DNA of 64,000 bases from positions 1 through 64,000 of the forward strand of contig CAXTIG010000002.1 of the NCBI GenBank assembly GCA_964244295.1, written 5' to 3'. The translations under genes and the position numbers were made by a program. The stretch is from JAJAZB01 sp964244295. GTDB taxonomy: Bacteria > Bacteroidota > Bacteroidia > Cytophagales > Spirosomataceae. Position 1 is the stretch's first letter. Each line of letters starts with the position of its first letter. The notes under the pieces are model-generated. The model made no database searches. It was not told where the DNA came from and was given only the letters and a program-made list of their open reading frames with translations. This document shows, one piece after another, positions 60,456-64,000 of this stretch.

Positions 60456-62008
60456 TCCAGGGCGACAACCTCCTGGCCCTGAAAGCCCTCGAACAGGAGT
60501 TTGCCGGACGCATCAAGTGCATTTACATCGACCCGCCCTACAACACGGGCAACGCCTTCGAGCACTACGACGACGGCCTCGAACACTCCCAGTGGCTCAA
60601 CCTGATAAGCCCCCGCCTCAAACTCCTCCGCCAACTCCTCGCCGAGGACGGCTCCATCTGGATTTCCATCGACGACGACGAATGCCACTACCTCAAAGTG
60701 CTCTGCGATGAGGTGTTTGGGCGGGGGAATTTTGTGGCGAATGTGATTTGGGAAAAAACAGATAGCCCACGAATGGATGCGGTCTATTTTTCTGTTCGCC
60801 ATGACCATATTTTGGTGTATGCGAAAAACAAAGAGAAGTGGTCTGTAAATAAATCGGGTTATGGTGAAGACGACTTACCTGACCACTACGATAAAACTGA
60901 TGAAAATGGTAGGCAGTATTATCTGAAGCCACTGAGAGCAATGGGGGGAGCAGATTCTCGGACTGAGAGACCAACATTGTATTTCCCAATCACTGCTCCT
61001 GATGGAACCGATATTTATCCCAAAAGGCAGGACGGGTCTGATGGGAGGTGGAGGTGGGGAATGGAAAAAATTCAAAAAGAAAAAGACCGAATTCACTGGT
61101 TGAAAAGTAAATCCGGCTGGACAATCAATTACCGGATTTATGCGGATTCTGCAACTTTGCGTCCACCAGAGACTATTTGGACTCACGCTGAAGCAGGAAG
61201 TAACCGAACATCTAAGATTGAGATTAAAGCAATTTTTTCGGGCTCAAAAGTTTTTGACACCCCCAAACCCGAGCGCCTCATCGAGCGGGTACTCACACTG
61301 GCCACCAAACCCGGCGACTGGGTACTCGACAGTTTCCTGGGCAGCGGTACCACGGCGGCGGTGGCACACAAAATGGGCCGCCGCTGGGTGGGCGTCGAAC
61401 TCGGCGAGCACGCCCGCACCCACTGCGTACCCCGCCTGCAAAAGGTCGTCAGCGGCGAAGACGGGGGCGGCATCAGCAAGGCCGTCGGCTGGCAGGGCGG
61501 GGGCGGCTTCAAGTTCTACACCCTCGCCCCGAGCCTGCTCAACCAGGACGCCTACGGCAACTGGGTGATTTCTAAGGAATACAATCCCACCCAACTCGCG
61601 GCGGCGGTGGCCAAGCACGAAGGCTTCCGCTACGCGCCTGACCCCGGCACGTACTGGAAACAGGCCCGGAGTTCGGAGAAAGATTACCTGTACGTCACCA
61701 CGCAGTTTGTCACCGTCGAGGCCCTCGACCGCCTCCACGACGCCCTCGCCCCCGGCGAAAGCCTGCTCATCGCCTGCCGCGCCTACCAATCGGAGTGCGC
61801 CGGGCGGTACGCGAGTATTTCGCTCAAGAAAATCCCCACGATGCTGCTGGGCCGCTGCGAGTTTGGCCGGGAGGATTACAGCCTGAACATCGTGAACGTG
61901 CCGACGGAGGAAGACCAACCGGCTGAACCGGTGTTGCCATTGCCAGTTGAGGGGCCACCGCCTGCCAAACCTAAACCTGTTCCCGGCAATCAACTAAACT
62001 TCCTCTAA
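60449..62008 (+). CDS. mod: Type III-like DNA adenine methyltransferase (Mod), restarted
   Basis: 519 residues, beta-class amino-methyltransferase. Motif IV DPPYNTG is at ~residue 28 and the AdoMet-binding SFLGSGTTAAVAHKMGRRWVGVEL region (F at ~296) comes later, the beta order. Between them GSIWISIDDDECHYLKVLCDEVFGR is typical of Mod of type III systems, with the target-recognition region after it. The start ATG lies in the right arm of a palindrome; about 30-40 residues of the usual N-terminus are encoded upstream, past a stop codon. Catalytic motifs are complete, so activity is possible. The central part (60720-61250) is AT-richer than the flanks. Confidence 0.9.
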   Translation: MLIQGDNLLALKALEQEFAGRIKCIYIDPPYNTGNAFEHYDDGLEHSQWLNLISPRLKLLRQLLAEDGSIWISIDDDECHYLKVLCDEVFGRGNFVANVIWEKTDSPRMDAVYFSVRHDHILVYAKNKEKWSVNKSGYGEDDLPDHYDKTDENGRQYYLKPLRAMGGADSRTERPTLYFPITAPDGTDIYPKRQDGSDGRWRWGMEKIQKEKDRIHWLKSKSGWTINYRIYADSATLRPPETIWTHAEAGSNRTSKIEIKAIFSGSKVFDTPKPERLIERVLTLATKPGDWVLDSFLGSGTTAAVAHKMGRRWVGVELGEHARTHCVPRLQKVVSGEDGGGISKAVGWQGGGGFKFYTLAPSLLNQDAYGNWVISKEYNPTQLAAAVAKHEGFRYAPDPGTYWKQARSSEKDYLYVTTQFVTVEALDRLHDALAPGESLLIACRAYQSECAGRYASISLKKIPTMLLGRCEFGREDYSLNIVNVPTEEDQPAEPVLPLPVEGPPPAKPKPVPGNQLNFL

Positions 62009-62015
62009 CTGCTGC

Positions 62016-62089
62016 CCCCGCCGCGCTTCAACTCCGCTCAGCGTGACAGAACGGTTTGTCACGCTGAGCGGAGTCGAAGCGCGGCGGGG
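62016..62089. repeat. GTCACGCTGAG palindrome between mod and res
   Basis: 33-bp arms (62016-62048 and 62057-62089) with one mismatch and an 8-base loop; the same family as 59728 and 60202. It starts seven bases after the mod stop codon. Confidence 0.92.
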
Positions 62090-62112
62090 TAACATCTACA
62101 AATCAACCCGAC

Positions 62113-64000
62113 ATGAACCCCACCGCGACCAACCTCAAAAACCGCCTCTCGCTCCGCCAGCCCCTGCGCGAAGCCCTCGACATCGTGGCCGACCTCGCCG
62201 ATGACCTGGAGTTGAAAAAAGACGTGGACTTACCCGCCGAACTGGCCAAAGTTCGGGACAAGTACCCCACCTGCACCGACTTCGAGCGGGCGTTTCCCTC
62301 GCTGTGTTTCGCCATCGCCACGGGTGTCGGCAAAACCCGGCTCATGGGGGCCTGCATCGCGTATTTGTACCTGCACAAGGGCCTCCGCAACTTTTTCGTG
62401 CTGGCCCCCAACCTCACGCTCTACGAAAAACTCATCAAAGATTTCGGCGACCCCGGCCACCCGAAGTACGTCTTCAACGGCATCGCCGAGTTTGTGCATA
62501 CCCGGCCCGTGGTGATTACCGGCGAAAACTACGCCCAGCAGGGGGCCTTGTTTGCCCAGAGCGAAATCCGCATCAACGTCTTCAACATCGCCAAATTCAA
62601 CGCCGACAGCAAGGTCACCCGCAGTGGCGGCCTACGCGGCGGCGGCGAGAGTCGGGCACCGCGCATCAAGCGGTTGTCGGAGTACCTGGGGCAGTCGTAC
62701 TTCAGCTACCTGGCGGGCCTCGACGACCTCGTGATTCTGATGGACGAAGCCCACCGCTACCACGCCGACGCGTCGAAAACCGCCATCAACGAACTCCGCC
62801 CCGTGCTGGGCCTCGAACTCACCGCCACGCCCATCGACGAAAAAGGGCAGCCCTTTCGCAACGTGGTGTACGAGTACTCGCTGGCGAAGGCCCTCGACGA
62901 CGGGCTGTACGTGAAGGCCCCGGCCATTGCCACCCGGAAGAATTACAGCACGAAAGGAAAATCGGACGAGGAAATCGAGCGGGATAAGTTGGAAGACGGC
63001 ATCACCGTTCACGAAGAAGCCAAAGCCGCCCTCGAACTCTACGCCCGGAGCCAGGAGGTGCGCCGGGTGAAGCCCTTCGTGCTGGTGGTGTGCCGCGACA
63101 CCACTCACGCCCGGCAGACGATCGACTACCTGCAATCCGACCAGTTTTACGAAGGTGCGTACCGGGGCAAGGTCTTGCAGATTGACTCAACAACGAAAAA
63201 CGACGACGCCATTGCCCGGCAGTTTCTGAGCCTGGAGGCCGAAGACAACCCCATCGAACTGGTCATCCACGTCAACATGCTCAAGGAAGGCTGGGACGTG
63301 ACCAACCTCTACACCATCGTGCCCCTGCGGGCGGCCAACGCGGCGGTGCTCATCGAGCAGACCATCGGGCGGGGCCTGCGCCTGCCCTACAACGGCGAGC
63401 GCGTGGGCGAAGACCGGGTGGACAAGCTCACGGTGATTGCCCACGATAATTTTGAGAAAGTCATCGAAGCGGCCAAAGACCCCAATTCGGTGCTCAACAA
63501 AGTTTCGTTTGTGGAACTGCCAGAGCACCAGCGGGCCGAACCCACGGTGGTGGTGAAAGCCGAAACCCGCACCGAGGCGGCGCTGCGGCAAGAGCAAACC
63601 CGCGTGAGCGCCCTGCCCGACGAACCCGCCCGGCAACGCGCCCAGACCAGTCTCGACGCCCAAAAGGCCATTCTCGACGTGCTGCCCACGTTGCGCCTGA
63701 GCGACGGCGTGGGCAGCACCGCCGACCTGGAGCGGGCCGACGTGAAGCAGGTGGTGCTGGAAAAAGTGGCGGCGGCGCTGCAAACGGGGCAGTTGAACCT
63801 GCTGGCCCCCAGCATCGCCGCCGAAGCCGAGCAGGTGTACCAGCGGGTGGTGCGTTCGTACCGAGAAAATACCATCGACATGCCGCGCATGGATTTGGTG
63901 CAGGAAACCGTGCAGGTGGGCTTCGACGACTTCGACCTCGACGTGAGCAGCGGCTTCGACCTGCGGGCACTTTCCGAAGAAATCATGGTCGTGGGTCTGA
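62113..64000 (+). CDS. res: Type III restriction Res-like DEAH helicase, 3' partial
   Basis: At least 629 residues, open to the right edge. The ATG at 62113 follows the palindrome. Motifs: Walker A CFAIATGVGKTR (~67-78), LMDEAHRYHAD (~210), LELTATPID, and motif VI EQTIGRGLRLPY. The phrases VIHVNMLKEGWDVTNLYTI and LRPVLGLELTATP are typical of Res subunits, which translocate along DNA after Mod recognises a site and cut by a C-terminal PD-(D/E)XK nuclease. That nuclease region would lie beyond the window. Confidence 0.9.
   Translation, partial: MNPTATNLKNRLSLRQPLREALDIVADLADDLELKKDVDLPAELAKVRDKYPTCTDFERAFPSLCFAIATGVGKTRLMGACIAYLYLHKGLRNFFVLAPNLTLYEKLIKDFGDPGHPKYVFNGIAEFVHTRPVVITGENYAQQGALFAQSEIRINVFNIAKFNADSKVTRSGGLRGGGESRAPRIKRLSEYLGQSYFSYLAGLDDLVILMDEAHRYHADASKTAINELRPVLGLELTATPIDEKGQPFRNVVYEYSLAKALDDGLYVKAPAIATRKNYSTKGKSDEEIERDKLEDGITVHEEAKAALELYARSQEVRRVKPFVLVVCRDTTHARQTIDYLQSDQFYEGAYRGKVLQIDSTTKNDDAIARQFLSLEAEDNPIELVIHVNMLKEGWDVTNLYTIVPLRAANAAVLIEQTIGRGLRLPYNGERVGEDRVDKLTVIAHDNFEKVIEAAKDPNSVLNKVSFVELPEHQRAEPTVVVKAETRTEAALRQEQTRVSALPDEPARQRAQTSLDAQKAILDVLPTLRLSDGVGSTADLERADVKQVVLEKVAAALQTGQLNLLAPSIAAEAEQVYQRVVRSYRENTIDMPRMDLVQETVQVGFDDFDLDVSSGFDLRALSEEIMVVGL

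Noticed and set aside
56947..60522. Very long minus-strand open frames opposite the SNF2 gene
   Set aside because: They are side effects of GC-rich codon bias on the coding strand. Their translations are low in recognisable motifs, while the plus strand carries complete helicase motifs.
60302..62008. Calling mod a simple pseudogene
   Set aside because: The frame is the same on both sides of the palindrome, a new ATG is available, and all catalytic motifs are intact in the downstream part.
57295..64000. DISARM system
   Set aside because: The Snf2-like and methylase genes recall DrmD and DrmMI, but no DrmA, DrmB or DrmC is seen, and Mod plus Res fit type III better.
1..64000. tRNA, rRNA or prophage genes
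   Set aside because: No tRNA-like cloverleaf with CCA-side context, rRNA core sequence, integrase or phage structural gene was recognised.

Overview
The window reads as a chromosomal segment of a GC-rich member of the Bacteroidota, most likely order Cytophagales (Spirosoma/Rudanella-like). The reasons are C-terminal type IX secretion sorting domains on two secreted enzymes, Bacteroidota-only families (putative porin, PKD lipoproteins, Bacteroidota-style o-succinylbenzoate synthase), almost no Shine-Dalgarno sequences, and upstream boxes fitting TTTG-N19/20-TAnnTTTG. No rRNA, tRNA, prophage or CRISPR array was seen. The only transposase-like gene is one REP-associated tyrosine transposase, broken by a frameshift.

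Layout. 1-8.1 kb: start of a GalE-like epimerase, a SirB1-type protein, a hexa-PAS histidine kinase with a stand-alone response regulator, a phosphopantetheinyl transferase, a WD40 protein, a DivIVA-like protein and FolB. 8.1-17.3 kb: a MarR regulator divergent from a VOC protein, small secreted proteins, a Tat-type sugar isomerase family protein, a T9SS subtilase with a lipoprotein, LysA, a PhoD-like phosphatase. 17.3-35.2 kb: mostly housekeeping genes (HemF, class A PBP, MsrB, MenC, LpxK, porin, MiaE-like hydroxylase, AddB-like nuclease, Lcp/MpaB-type oxygenase, SCP2 protein, MnmE), then an unusual coiled-coil membrane protein paired with a VWA-like lipoprotein. 35.3-40.7 kb: an ECF sigma factor, a putative membrane anti-sigma/TPR protein and two paralogous seven-repeat propeller-like lipoproteins. 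40.8-48.7 kb (minus strand): a seven-gene eukaryotic-like phospho-signalling operon with two FHA proteins, a PP2C phosphatase, a caspase-like protease, a Ser/Thr kinase and a TPR protein. 49-52 kb: a fatty acid desaturase behind an HxlR regulator with a clear dyad operator, a small secreted protein and an SRPBCC protein. 52.1-56.4 kb: a 1,419-residue secreted GH5-GH18 two-enzyme protein with five Ig-like repeats. 56.4-57.2 kb: a REP/RAYT element. 57.3-64 kb: a three-gene cassette of a SNF2/RapA-like ATPase, a type III-like adenine methyltransferase (Mod) and a Res-type helicase that runs off the window.

The most unusual features are non-coding. (1) A family of 7-bp-periodic arrays, each different in sequence but usually forming its own inverted partner, sits directly before start codons (WD40 gene, folB, miaE, addB-like, SCP2 gene, mnmE) and has also entered coding sequences in frame (addB-like gene; an 8-bp version in mnmE). 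(2) Long palindromes of several families interrupt or decorate genes. The clearest is a 31-bp-arm hairpin in the mod gene that brings an in-frame stop codon and, in its other arm, a replacement ATG. Others lie inside lpxK and the SNF2 gene, and a perfect 90-bp palindrome without spacer precedes the chitinase/glucanase gene. Protein functions are inferred from motifs read by eye; no database search was run.
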